Of a stretch of DNA of 64,000 nucleotides, positions 10,562 through 22,850 are shown piece after piece. The notes below the pieces were generated by a model, which was not told the origin of the DNA, did not search any database, and saw nothing but the letters and a program-made list of their open reading frames with translations. How positions within the stretch are numbered: the stretch's first letter is position 1; the number at the start of each line of letters is the position of its first letter. The position numbers were made by a program, and so were the translations under genes. This stretch comes from Cercophora sp. LCS_1 (Eukaryota; Ascomycota; Sordariomycetes; Sordariales; Lasiosphaeriaceae): contig JAPZLL010000003.1 in the NCBI GenBank assembly GCA_036250225.1, positions 1,054,001-1,118,000 on the forward strand, in the 5' to 3' direction.

Positions 10562-11623
10562 GGAATTAGAAATGGTTGAATAGGTGTTGACAGACGCAAG
10601 CTCTTCTGTTGAGTAGCCGACTCTGATACCCAAGACTTTCAAGAATCACTGCACCCTTTCGCAACGCATATCATTGATTAGCTGCCTCAAATGAACCTGC
10701 TGACTTTGTTGCATGCCTTCTCAACTCTTTGCCTACAAGACTTTGTATTGACGTGCAACGTATCGTCCTAGCGATGATAGTGAGTTCACCACACAACGCT
10801 CCACACTTTAGGTGGTCCGGACGAATATGTTGAATATTACTGAACATCGAAAAAGTGTTGCAATGCCTTGTAGGTATTTGGTGTCTGTGAGCATTGAATT
10901 ATCAACCGACAGCTCTAGATTGCGCATTTACCCCTTCTCAGGAGATGGATATCCCTTCTGTTTTTGTGTATGTGTGTGTGTGTGTGTGTGTGTGGCCGCT
11001 ATACTGCGAGCGCGTTATTTTGAGGGCTGATAATGATTTCAGTGGCCCAAACATGTTTACCAAGATATTTTGACAGTGACCCGTTGGCTATACCTAGCTC
11101 GGACACCATCTTTTCCCTGACACCTTCCTGCCCGGGTGTGCATTTCTCTTCTCCGACCACACAAATCACTTCACCAGAGAACCAGCGATGCGGATCCCAC
11201 ATGGATTTCGAGAGCTCAGTGAATTCATATTTTTAACCTAAGGCCTAGCTAACTCAATCTGGAACAAGTAGGTACCTTGGTAGGAACTGGCTTGCAGACA
11301 TTGCAAACGACGTTTTACCGGCCAGGCGCTGTTGTGATCGTCCATATATGATCGATATCCTCAACAACCGATAAGTTTCAAGGCCTTGGACAACCCGACT
11401 GGGTGCCGCCAACATAGAACAAAGATTTCCAGCCCAAATGCGTTTCGAAAACCGAGTGAAGGGAGCGCAGCCCAGTAGGGGGGTTTACATATTGTCAAAA
11501 CACAGAAAAGAAAAAGGAAAGCAAGGTGTCCTGTGAATCCAGCCTCAGATCAGCACTCCAGTTCCCTAGCTCCCATAAAGCCACATGTGATGTCCTCCAG
11601 AACTCCATAGCTTATTTACCCTC
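10562..11623. other. intergenic, convergent 3' ends of NOP13 and NBR1
   Basis: About 1.06 kb without coding potential. It contains a TG dinucleotide repeat. No RNA gene was recognised. Confidence 0.5.
10971..10994. repeat. (TG)12 microsatellite
   Basis: A perfect run of TG repeats, preceded by a few interrupted units (GTGTA). It lies in the NOP13-NBR1 3' intergenic space. Confidence 0.95.
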
Positions 11624-14186
11624 CTAGTTCTTGCCGTGCTGTTCGCCGTGATACTCCTCGTCGGAAGCATCGAGAATGTCGTATTCGTCGTCGGTCATAA
11701 AAGTCTCGGAGCTGTCCTCAGCCCACTCCTCATCTTCAGCACAGTCCTCGAAATCGTCATCAACCGAGGGAGCCGCCTCTCGCTGAGGCTCGGAATGCAC
11801 GCTAGCCTCGGGAGATTCCTTCTCCAGCTTGGGGAAGATCATCTGGCTCTGGTGCGGCCCTGGGACCTTGGGCTCCGCAGCCCCGGTCGTCTTAACGAGC
11901 TCAGGGACGACAGGGGTAGGCTCCTCAACCACAACGTCACACCACAGGCGGTGGCCAAACTTGAGGCCATCCTTGGTGGTCAAACGCCAGTTCGACACTA
12001 CTCTGCCACTTCGTTGCGGGGTACGGAGGAAGACGGTGAAGGGAACTTCGTCACCCGGAGCAACGGACGAGTAGCAAATAGTCGACTCGCACGACTCCTC
12101 AAGATCCTGGGTGGCCGCGGGGTGGGTCGAGTCAACGTGACCCATATAATCGCCGCCGACATATTTGACGGAGCAACCGGCCGGCCATGCGGTGGTGCCC
12201 TCGTTCCGGAGAATCCATGTCTGCTCAAAGACGTGGTCGGGCCCATAGACAGTACCATCGGCAACTGTGTCGCGCACAAAGACGGCGACAAGCTCCTCGG
12301 ACACGACAGGCTGCTTCTCACTCTCAACCGGCTTCGCCTCAACCTCCTCGACCTTGATTTCCTTCTCCTCAGCCTTGACAGTGGGCGAAGGCTCAGATGG
12401 CTTGACATCAACGACAGTCTGAATGTTCGTGAAAAGAACATTTTGAGGAGTAGTTTCCGTGGAGCGAGAGCTTGTGACGCTCGTGCGAGAATGAATACGA
12501 TCTCCCATAGCGGGCATGAGCCGCCCGTTCTCGTGCTCACCAGTAGTGCTCACACTAACATGGCGAACAGGGGTCTTGAACTTGATGAGAGGGTGGGTCT
12601 TGTTGTGGTTGTTAGCGGGACTAGCCTCGCAGCTGGCACAAAAGTCGGTATCGTGGCAGACAGCACACTTGTACCGATCACCGACAATGTAGGTCGAATT
12701 GGAGCGGGCCGACATGCACAGTGGGCCATCACAGCAGATACCGAAGTGGGTTGGTCGGCTATAGACGCGAATGCGAGCGTCGCTGGCAAGCTCGAGGGGC
12801 TCATAAATAGGGACGAACCGGTGACCGGGGTGGATAAAGCTGCTGTTGACCGCGCAAGTCGAGCAGTAGTCCCAGTCGGGGCAATCCAGACACTTGTGGC
12901 GGATGCCCTTGATGGCCTCATCACAACCATCGCAGATGGCGTTGTGAGGCTGGTCACGGCCAGCGGAAAGGCGTCGAGACACGTCGGGCTCGAGTCGGGT
13001 GCCTTCAACAGCAGCAACGAAGGCATGCTTGGGGTGATGGCCGTGGCGATTCTTGGCAAAGCACGACCGGCAGAGGTCAAAGTCCTCGCAGGTTGTGCAG
13101 TGCACAAAGTCAACCTCGGGCAGCTCCTGGACACAGCAGTTGCACGTCCGAATGCTAGAATAGAGGAACTCGTTGAAAAGCGGGATGATGCGGTCCTGGG
13201 ACACTGGCGCAGGAATGGAAGGCTGGTCAACCGATTGCGGCTTCACTTTGGATTTGGGGGCAATCCGCTCGGTTGTGCTGTTGATAATGACGCCATGCTT
13301 GACGAATCTCTTGATCAACCAGTGATCGGTACCATAGCAGTTCTTCCCTTGGTCAACACACTCCTGGCAAAGATCGAAATCGCCATCGTCGCACGTCGAG
13401 CAATGATAGTGGACCTCGGGAATGGTACGGTCGCAGCTGTTGCAGCAGACGGCGTAGTTCGTGCGAGCAATCTTGCAGGGCAGAACTGCGGGCGGTGGGC
13501 AGGGAGAAGGGCTTGGTGCCCTGATCTGGTGAGAAGTTGCGGCCATCGTAGCCTGCAGTTGCTCCAGTGTACTCTCCATCGAGGCCAGGTGCTCGCGCAG
13601 CTTCGGCGCCATCTCCTCGACGATCGTCGTGGTCGAGGGAGCAGCTGTGGGCTCCTGGACCTCGGGGACGGCATTGTGCACCTCAGTGGACTGCGGGGTG
13701 GCGGTTTGCTCGGCTTCATCCTCAACGGAGACAGGCTGGGGGCTTCGCTTCTCGCTCTCGGCCTCGTTGACGTCTTCAACTGGCAGCTTGACGGTCACAC
13801 GAAGCTTGAGCTTTTGCTTTGCCTTGGCGGCACGTCCGAGCTGTTTGTAGACCGAAATGTTCTTTTGGTCGAGGACAACATAGGCGGCGGCCGAATCGGA
13901 GTAGCGTTCAAAGATGGCCTCGGCTTCAGCGGGGATCGCGAGGATCTCGCGGAGCTATGAAAAGCGGTCAGCACATATGTCTACATGCAGCAGGCAAAGG
14001 ACAAAACGACGCCGGAGAGTAACACTCAAAGCGAGCATACGTTCACGGAATCATCACTACACATACCTTGTTCTCAAGAACGTTGATTCCCAAGTCCCGC
14101 ATCGGGAGCTTGTAGCGTCGGCTGACACCATCAAGAAGAATCTTGACGGTGATTTGGGTATCGGGCGTCGTCGAAGAAGATGCCAT
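11624..14186 (-). CDS. NBR1: selective autophagy receptor NBR1 (PB1, four ZZ fingers, FW domain)
   Basis: Exons 14186-14067 and 13954-11624 join in phase 0 to give 816 aa (intron 112 bp). Residues about 10-95 form a PB1 domain assembled across the intron (ITVKILLDGVSRRYKLP, then YVVLDQKNISVYKQLGR). A Pro-rich linker follows, then four ZZ zinc fingers at about 206-255, 307-354, 376-422 and 442-499, each with paired CxxC and distal His residues (for example CCNSC, CDGCD). The FW (Ig-like) domain lies at about 595-717 (FEQTWILRNEGTTAWP, VAPGDEVPFTVFLRTP, FGHRLWCDVVVEE). The last 60 residues are very acidic and contain YDIL at 798-801, a good LIR/AIM for Atg8 binding. No UBA domain is seen, in contrast to animal and plant NBR1. 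Family role: links cargo to Atg8 membranes; the FW domain of fungal NBR1 is known to bind cargo such as alpha-mannosidase. Confidence 0.94.
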
Positions 14187-17075
14187 GATTACGACTGTAT
14201 CGCTGTAATTGGGGTGGAGGATGGTTAGCGAACAACCTGTCTGTTCGATGGTTGATGTGTGCGGATGGGATGGGAAGGGAAAGAGGGGAAAAAGGCGGCA
14301 AGCCAGACGAGGGGGGCGGCCGCCGCTGATTGGCGTTTCGGGCGATCGGGTTACTCACAAAGGATATCGGTGACGGATACTGTCTGGCGTCGATAAATGG
14401 TGCCTCCTGCGAGATGTCTGTCTGGGGCAGACAGCAGACTCGGCAGCGAGACTGTCGAAAGAGGGCAGATTCTGTGCAGCGTCGTTGGTCGTGAGGCGGC
14501 GAGGGGAAGAAGGTGGAAGTGGGAAAGAGGAGACTCGGGTGGTAAAAGGCAGACGAGGAATGATCGGAAGGTTTGGGGGCGACTGCCTGCCAGACCTTGG
14601 CCCGAGCTGTGCTGTTGTGGCAGGATGGAAGGGTCGCGCGAGCGCGCGAATGTACGGGTACTTATGAGTGCTAGACGCGCAAGCCAGCTGCGACCAGGCA
14701 GACGGCCGCCTCGCAATGGAATGGCAGCGAAATGTGGGGAGGGAGGCAATCAGGCTAACAAAAGGCGGTAAGAAGTACAAGCTACCTCTGCTCTCTCTGC
14801 TCTGCTGGACTGGTTGACTGGTTGGCCTCGCTAACAGAGCTCTGGTATCGGTCGGCTGGAGGGCCTACACTAATAAAGTTCCAGGCTCGCCCGTCTGAGG
14901 ATGAGCCAATTGTCTCATCGGGCGAGGCGGCGCTGTGCACGTCTGGCCACCGCCATTGTCAACAGACACTATCCAGGCACTCACGGCGACTACGTAAAGT
15001 CGAGGAGACCAAGGCTACGTGATACCGCGGATGACATGTGTCAGCAACACAGAAGGCGGTCGAAGACTCCGAGGACCAAAATCATGTCTTTGACCGAGGC
15101 CCTAAGCTCCGAAACGTTCGCGGCTTCGGCTGTCAGCAGCGACAGCCGAGCACACACAGAGAGGACAAAAAGAAAGAAAAGAAAACGCCTGCACGAATGC
15201 CCGGTTTAGGAACCAGAGTGCGTCAGCGAGGCAAAGTCCGGAACCTCGCCAAGGCGTCGCTGGAAGTCGAGGGCCTCGTTGCGCTGTGCTGTGCATCCGC
15301 CCAGCCAGATATCCGTCATGGGCCCCATCCGTTCACACATCGGGATACCGCAAGCTTGTTAGTGCGAGATAGCCAGCCGTCTGACCCCTCAGGCTGGAGC
15401 CAAACGGAAGGACGCGAGCGCGGCAAGCAGCAGGGAGCAAACAACGAGTGGAAGGCGGGGGGAGGGGCGAGAAGTGGGGAGCGCACCCGCCTTCGGTGCT
15501 GCAGGCTGCCCCTCTTTTGGTGTTGATTGTTCGTGGGCTGCTGATCAACGCACAGAGAGGCGGCAGGATTACGTCGTCGGCTCAGGTGGCTCGAGTGGAC
15601 GACGTAGACACCTCGTCTTGTCGTCCACTTCTGCACACAACACGGGCACTCATCCACATCGCTCCCCCAACTTGCGCTAGTTGGTCCGCTCCCTAGTCCC
15701 GCCTCTGCATCGTGCCATGCACTGGGCCTCCATTCCGCCCGCAGTCTGGACTGGCATTTCCCTCCTTCTCCATTCTTTCACCATGGCGCGTGTCCCCGCT
15801 GTGGTCGGAGTTCGGAGCCGTGTTGGAGCGATGCTCGGTGGGAGAGGAGACGACGGGAAACGCAATGCGGGTGCTGCCCTGGAGCTGAGGGGGTGGAGTC
15901 AGGTGGCTGGCTGGAGAATGGAAAACCACGGATGCTTTCTCAACTGCCAGCCAGCAGGCTCCCTCGCATACATATGATCAGGCTATGAGACCGCCCGATC
16001 GATCGACCAAGCTCACCAGCTCGTACCTTGAGCCTCTGATCTTTGCGGACCACGCCGCACCGATCACCAGTTGCGAGCCGGGCACACATTGGTGGGGACT
16101 TCTGCCAGCGTTGATTTGCGGCCCTAAGCTCCGACCACGCAGCGTTTTCAACCCCCTCCGGAAACGCCCACGCCTAGAATGTTGTGATCTCACCCGTCGT
16201 AATGCGGCAGAGGGTGGCTTGCCAGATAGCCGGGCTCGGTCCCGATCAATCTGTTCCTTTGCTGAGCGTTTTCTCAGCTCTGGTTTCCACTGTCATGGCT
16301 GGGCACTCAACTCGCGTAAATGCGCTTCTAGCCGCTGCGATGCAACCAAGGGCGTGGATCTGTGATTTCTCTCCGTGATATCTACCATGCCGCTTGCCGT
16401 TGCGAGAAGATCTAGCCCCTGCTGTGTCTCCATCCTCCCCTTTCCAATGGAGGCTGTCGCAAGTGCATAGACGAAACATTCTCACGAAGAACCACCCCCA
16501 TGAAATCAGGCAAAGCCAGGGCACCAATCTTCCCAACGAAACATATTTCGGGGCCGATCAATCCCGCGCGGGCTTCGCATCACGACGTGACGCACCAGTG
16601 TTCTGGCGTCGGGGCTCGTCTCTTGCCACCAACGGAGCACCCGGCGTATGTGCATTTAGCTCACCGCTTAGTTGCCACACTGATGATTACTACCTATCGA
16701 TGTCACCCCCTCAGGATCTGTTGTAGATCGAGAAGCTGATATCCAAGGCTGAGGACGGACAGGACTGTCAATCGGTCAACCCATTTGTCTGGACCTCCTA
16801 ACCACGATTAGCCGGCTTGTTCGTGTTCCCTGCTGATCGCCATGCCCCTCACCTTCGGCAGGAGGCTCTTCGAGCTGAATCACAATGCAGCTTCCTGAAG
16901 AGCGATTGTCGTCTGACTTGTACATAAATCGCTACCAAAACTATTGCTCCGTGTAATCTATAAATTATCATCCAATCTATATTACAGACAGACTACCGCT
17001 GATCGCTTGATTACCTACCACCTTCCACAACGGTTGAAGACCATACGCTCACTTCCAGAAGGCCCAAAGACCACA
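14187..17075. other. 2.9-kb intergenic region
   Basis: It holds the NBR1 promoter at its left end and the 3' flank of the CofD-like gene at its right end. Many short open frames exist on both strands, but none has recognisable protein character, and several overlap each other antisense. The left half is GC-rich, with purine-rich and pyrimidine-rich strands (14250-15500). No tRNA, rRNA or transposon signature was found. Confidence 0.45.
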
Positions 17076-18753
17076 TCAAGAGTCCATGATCTCCGTCAAT
17101 GCCTTCCCCAGAGCCACTTCATCATACCTCATCATGAATGTCTTCCCGTCCTGAAAAAGCACCCCATCCACCTTCACACATTTGATCCCAACCTCCTCCA
17201 GCTCCTCGGTATTTACCTCGGGCACCCCCTCGCCCTCAAGGTAAATTAGATGACTCACATACTTATGGAAAGTTTCCTCAGCAATTTTGAGATGTGGCCC
17301 AGTGGGCTGAATGACCATCTGACTGTTTGGCTTGATGGGCTTGGGACCGCACGCCTCGGCAATAGCTGCAACAAAGTCTCGGGCCGACATCGGGTCTGTA
17401 CTCGGCCCTGTTTCCCTGTCCTGTTTTGAGTTGAGCAGGAGTATCTTGTGCCGAATGTTAGGGTTCAAAATCGCCTTCCCGACGCCTCTAAGCACGAGGT
17501 TCGGTACAATCGATGTGAACAGACTGCCAATGCTAAAGATGACAGCACTGGAAGATTCAAGCGCACCAATAACCTTCGGGTTCACTTGCGGCGTTATTTC
17601 TTCGCCGTATGGATTGATATACCACACCCGACTAATCCGCGCGGGGAGCTCTTCTTCCTCGTTTTTGTCAAACGCAATATTGGGTCGGCGAAGCTCCGGA
17701 TGGGCGCCCGGAAGGTTAGCATCCTCGAACTCGTCAGTGGAGTCGGCGTCTGGCTGAGAACTGAATTTCAAAGGGTGGCTGATGTTGGCTTGCCCGGTGA
17801 TGATGGTGCCGTTGGTGAGGCTTGCGGAGATATGATGTGTGAAGTTGGAGTTGATGGCAGGAAGCACCGAAACAGATCGAGGGATGGAGCAAATAACCGA
17901 GAGCAGGTAGATGGCTGATTCCAATGAGCCAGAAAAGATGCGTGCGCTTGAAACTGTCAGTCCAGACATTAGACGTGGTCGAATAGAAGAGACTCACCCG
18001 GTTAGGAAGAGGTTCCCAATGCTGGCTCTGGTAAAGTTAAATGTCGACTCGGGCGGGCGCGTTCTCTTGACGATCTCGAGATTCAAGGTGTTCAAGATCG
18101 AGCGGATGAGCTCCTTCTTAGGGCTGGAGATGGATTTCCAAATAGGGTGCGTCGATTCAACAATGTCGCGCCACTCGTCCTTTGCCTGTGTCTTATCTGA
18201 GGACAAGCGATGCTCAAAGAACTTTCTGAGCGCCGAGAGCTCCGGATCATCCTCGTGGCCATCACCCTCGCGCGTGGGCATCAGGCGAACGAGCCGACCT
18301 TAATGTGTCAATCTCCGACATGCTAGTAGCCCGAGGGCGAGAGGGAGAGGGAGAGGGAGAGACAGAGAGACGCCGACATACTGCGAATATCGCCGACACC
18401 TATGCAGATTCTGGTTAGTCATGTCCCAAACATATGAATGGGGTGGGAAAGAGCCACTCACTCGGACCTCCAATGAATCTGATTAGCTCTGATGAGCTCC
18501 CGCCGTTGTCGCTGATAGGGATGACGTAGGTGAGCTGCGCTCGTTTTCTCTTCGCAATCCGTTTGAAAACATCGACGAGACTATTAGCGGCAGTACCTGT
18601 AAGACGAAGGAAAGGGATTGTGAGCTCCAATTGTCAAAAAAAGGGGTTCAGGCGTGTACCTCCGGAAAACACCGTGATCCCGGGCTTCTTGCCATTGCCA
18701 TGTCCATTGGTGTAGCCATTGGCAACGTCGTTGCCCGGGCTAGAGCGAGCCAT
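17076..18753 (-). CDS. CofD/UPF0052-like protein (2-phospho-L-lactate transferase fold)
   Basis: Five exons, 18753-18660, 18596-18462, 18399-18382 (18-nt microexon), 18298-17998 and 17946-17076, total exactly 1419 nt, or 472 aa. The joined protein shows the family signature near the N-terminus (PGITVFSGGTAANSLV, residues about 24-39), then VIPISDNGGSSSELIRFIGG, and across the microexon GGPSVGDIRSRLVRLMPTRE. LFLTGARIFSGSLESAIYLL spans the fourth intron. Toward the end come SIGSLFTSIVPNLVLRGVG and LLNSKQDRETG. Bacterial and archaeal relatives include CofD of coenzyme F420 synthesis and YvcK-type proteins. Fungal members (yeast YNL011C type) have no established reaction, so no substrate is claimed. 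No signal peptide or membrane segment is seen. Every intron is needed to keep the conserved motifs in register, so the model is firm. Confidence 0.9.
18334..18372. repeat. GAGGGA-type purine repeat inside an intron
   Basis: An imperfect GGGAGA/GAGAGG repeat occupies much of the 83-bp intron (18299-18381) that separates the 18-nt microexon from exon 4 of the CofD-like gene. On the transcribed strand it reads as a polypyrimidine (CTCTCC) stretch. Confidence 0.85.
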
Positions 18754-20605
18754 CAAATCTTCACGTCTCGATCTTGACTGTGAAAGGGTAACGAGTGACT
18801 GTTGATCCTGGCTGTAAAGAAATGCTGAATGACTGCATGCGTTTTCGTTCTGGTGACTGACGCTGGCCCTCGGAGCTCAGATAAGGTCGTGGGGCCAAAC
18901 CGCCAATTTATGGTGCACACCTCACCAAAACAGCAGTTCCGACCGAAGCCGTGATCGCGCAATCACCCAGCCCCAACGTGTCAACTTCGTATTCACTTCG
19001 AGGGCCCTGCAAGTTCATGAAATCAAGAATGTCCTCAATAATTGTGTTTGCATCATATCGATCGGACCGACAATGAAGAGTCATCGCTGGCAAACCCGTG
19101 GATCCGGGGGGTCGCAGCCAGCGCTAATTTAGCAGGCCGCCCCTGAAATGCCGCCAACCCCAACAATAGGGGCTGTGTAGTGGAAAGTAAACACGTCACC
19201 TTTGATCATGTCCTCAATCGCAAAACGCAAACCGTGCGTTTCTCGCACCCAAAACAATCATTGCAATATCAGTTTTTAGACCATCCAATCAATGACTATT
19301 TACAAGTGAGGTAAAATCTGACCAAGAGCGAAAGTGTGGGGGTCGATGCTGGTTGGAAGACTTGGAAGGAATGCAATGTCGCCCTCTGCCAAACGCCTCG
19401 AAACGCCATGCAACAGGACCAAAGAAATTTCATCCCTGGGAGGAGAGTAAACGTGGTAGACGCGGGGTAAGAAGACATGAGAAACACACATCCAACACGA
19501 CAAGGCCCCCGAGAAGAGGAAACTTCGTCATTCCACCATCCACTCAATTAACCACAAGACACAACTCTAACGTAGCGTGAGGGAATTCGCAGGATGCTTT
19601 TCATACCCCATATCGACCAAGCGAGAAATTCGACTTGCGCAACGATACCCGGAAAAAAAACACCAAAAGAGATCCGTGATAATCAGTGTAGGGGGAGTGA
19701 GAGAATGCCGAGTTTATAGGTGATGCACAATAATCAGCCAAGCAACCAGATCCTCCAATTCCCAGTTCTTCCTTCCCCACACGGACAAAACCAGACCGAG
19801 AGGTATAAAAGAATGATCATATCACCACCCGTCGCCACCATCGGCAATCGCCTATCCCTTCTATCCCGTCGAGCACCAGGGCCACCAAACCAGGGTCAAG
19901 CAACTAGAGGTAAAAGACACCTGGTCACCAAAGAGAGAATAAACTCAACCGGTCAACCCTGTCGACCGACAAAGGCATGAGATACATCAGGCTACTCCTT
20001 CCCTCAGTGCTCGCCAATGTCCCGGTTTTCCTCGAGGCAATGCTGCCGCATGATAATAATACAACAACACAAGACACACGGCAGCAAGGGCGGCCATCCT
20101 ACAGCCCAGAGGCAGCCAGAAAACCAAGTCCGGAAGAGAAGAGAAGAGCCTCCGTTGATTCAAACATTGGTTCAACTCGATACACAAAAAGCAACCCGTA
20201 CCAGTGAAGTTCCTCCTTGAGCCCTCTCAGCCCACTAAAATGATTCGCCACCGTAGTCACGCGTAAGGAAACCCGACTTGCTTTAAATTCGCGTTCAAAA
20301 AACCTCATCGAACTAAGCGGTGTCGGTGGTATGTCGAAGATTTGTCTTCATTAAAAACGTAGTGATGATAACCGTGTTGCGTATAGAAACTGGGGGCTGG
20401 CTAAGTCCGGTGCTCGGCTTTCGATAGCTTTTGGGTGCTTGGACGTTTGCCTTGTCATTTGCCATGGGGGGGGGGGGGGGGGGGGGTAAACTGTATGGAG
20501 CAGATGTTCTTCCGCCCCAGCGTTAGGCTTCGCTGTCCGATCTCTTCCTTCTCGCCTCCGCATGCGGTACCTCAACCGAGGCCATGCGTCCTAAGACGCC
20601 TGGAA
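18754..20605. other. intergenic: CofD-like promoter and Barentsz 3' flank
   Basis: 1.85 kb without a supportable gene. The right part carries a pure G run on the plus strand. The rest is A-rich in patches (19560-20000). No RNA gene was recognised. Confidence 0.45.
20466..20486 (+). repeat. G21 homopolymer
   Basis: Twenty-one consecutive G on the plus strand (C21 on the Barentsz sense strand), about 120 bp past the Barentsz stop codon. It probably lies in the 3' UTR or just past it. A G-quadruplex on the plus strand is expected from the sequence alone. Confidence 0.95.
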
Positions 20606-22850
20606 CTAGGGGGCGTAATAGATAGGTGCCGGCTGCTGTTGATAATAGTAGCCATCCGGGCTTGGCGTCACCATGCCGTTCATGCCGACCACGCTTGGGT
20701 TATACTGCTGCGCTTGGGGATAAGAAGGAAGCCCTGTCATGGCAGGCAGCTGGTTGGGATCATAGAAGTAGTATGTGCCGTTCATTTCCTGGACTATCAA
20801 ACCCGAAGCAGATGCGGCTTGTCCGGAAGACTGAGGTGGCTGGGCATCACCTTGGCTGGGGTTGTAGGGCGCAGGTTGAGTTTGCTGCGCTGCTGGGACG
20901 AACGGGGGGGCGCTTGCATTCGGGGCCATGTTGACGCCATATTGTTGGGGATAATAGTAGCCTTGTTGTGGCTGCATCTGTTGCATCATGGGGAATGGCT
21001 GGTTGTAGAACCCAGGTTGGTTGTAGGCGTTGGGTTGGAATGGGGCCGCGTGAATAGCCCTTTCCGGGATTTGGGAAAGTGGCCCAGGAGTGTTGGAAGA
21101 AGGCATAGACTGGTACGATGGATTGCGAGCATGGGCATCGCTGGTGTAGCTTGTCATCTGTGGTGGCACCTGATGATGGAAGGCTTGTTGGTAAGGTGGC
21201 GGCGCATTCATAGCCAGTTGCACCGGGGACTCGATATTCTCGACAGAAACAGTCTTCTGGGGTCGAGGTTGATGCATCGGGATAGAGTTTGGCCTGTTCT
21301 CTTGGAAGGCGGGCTTCTGGGGAAGCGGGTGCGTTTGAGGCTGCGGCAGATCATCTATAGACGTCCCCAGCGCGGCCGTTTGCCTGTCCCCAGCCTCTGC
21401 TTGCACCTGGTACTGCAGTGAAGCAGGTTGTGGCTGAGCCAGAGGAGGCAGCCGAACAACAGGTCTGTTGTTGTCGATTGGAAGTGGTGCTCGCGAGAAA
21501 GTGGAACCGGTTGGCGACAGGAGAAACTCCCGTCCAATATCCGGGGCAATTGACGAACGCCGACTCATTGCGATACTGGGAGAGTAGACGCTGCCATAGT
21601 GGCTACCATAGTGGCTTCCATAAACACTGGTTCTCCTCGAAAACGGCCCAACTGAGCCTCCCATGATCGACCGGGGGCCCTTGCCTCGGATCCGTTGTTG
21701 GTTTGGCCTCATCGCCCGCGGGATGAAGATGAACGACCTATCATTCGCAGGGTAGATATAGCGTGGCATAAGTGGGGCCAGATGCTCTGGAATCGATATC
21801 CGCACGGGCTTGTCCCGGCGGAGAGGGGGGCGATGATCTGGGAGCTTGGTGTATTGCTTCATCGGAATGTGAGGGAAGAACTTGGGTGTGCCAATCACTG
21901 ATGGGATATAAACCCGGATGACGACGTGCCCGACTGAGCGTTCGGTTGACATGGCCCTGTTGATGGGTGTCTGGCTCAAGGGTGCCGTGGGAACGATGCC
22001 GTTACCGTTCAACGGTCCTTCGTTGTCTGGCAGAAAGCGGTTTTGCCTATGGGGTGGAGGTTCGATGACCGTTTCGTGCATATCGTGAGCCCAGCGCCCC
22101 GTTGTCGTGGGATCGGAGACGTTTTGCAACTGACTGCAAGCAACGGTCAGCACCACGCGTAACATGAGAAGGGGATGGCTTGACATACCTGACCGGAGCG
22201 AAGGGACCCCCAAACCCGCCTCGCCCTCGACCGCGAGCACCTCGTGGGAATGGGCGAAAGCCGTTTGCAGAGGGCCCCGCGTGTCGATGATCGTGAAGGA
22301 AGAAGCCTCCCCTATTGGGAACGAACGTGGGATCTTGGTCCCTCTTCCGCCGGTATTCCTCATGCTCCCGGCGTTTGAGGTCCTGCGTCCGTTGATCCTT
22401 TGAGATTGATTCTGAGCTCACAACAATGGGTGCAGCGTCCTTACGTGCACCGTTTTGCTGAACGTCCTCAAAGTTGATCTCGGTAGCTGTTTCATCCTTG
22501 TCGGCAAGTGACAGACGGTTAAGCATGATCTCGTTGTCGGCCATTGCCGTTTCCATCTGTGTTGCCGATGGCTTTGATGCCGTCAAGCCGTCGCCCTTGC
22601 CCCGAAAGCCAGGTTTTGCGCTTCCATTCCCGACAGATTTATGGGCATTCGGCGTGGTTGGCGACATCTCATCGACATTGCTAGTATCGCTGTCATCTGC
22701 CTGGTCGTGCTCGTCACTGGCGATAGACCCGTCTGTCAACGAGTCATCGTCGAGGTCCAGAGCATCCGGACCACCCTCCTCCTCAGCCTCATCCTCAACC
22801 CGGCGGCGATGGCCGATGATCTTTCTGCGTCGGGATCCGGCAGCGGCCAT
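20606..22850 (-). CDS. exon junction complex factor Barentsz/CASC3 (Btz domain)
   Basis: Exons 22850-22189 and 22133-20606 (intron 55 bp) give 729 aa. The N-terminus is basic (SRRRKIIGHRRR), followed by an acidic stretch. The Btz (SELOR) eIF4AIII-binding module is split across the protein as in the family: DPTFVPNRGGFFLHDHR at about 173-189, an Arg/Gly patch (GARGRGRGGFGG) and then TGRWAHDMHE just after the intron at about 231-240. The C-terminal 450 residues are Pro/Gln/Tyr-rich and disordered, with YGSHYGSHYGSVY repeats. Family role: core exon junction component that clamps eIF4AIII on spliced mRNA and influences decay and localisation. A second exon junction gene is not present in the window, but the NMD helicase UPF1 is. 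A long open frame antisense to the tail (20435-21421) is treated as a shadow. Confidence 0.88.

Noticed and set aside
11636..13960. 774-codon open frame antisense to NBR1
   Set aside because: It mirrors the real gene almost end to end; its protein has no recognisable domain, while the minus strand encodes PB1, ZZ and FW domains. Long antisense frames are expected from high GC at third positions.
20435..21421. 328-codon open frame antisense to the Barentsz tail
   Set aside because: It is a shadow of a Pro/Gln-rich coding region and crosses the G21 tract; no protein character.
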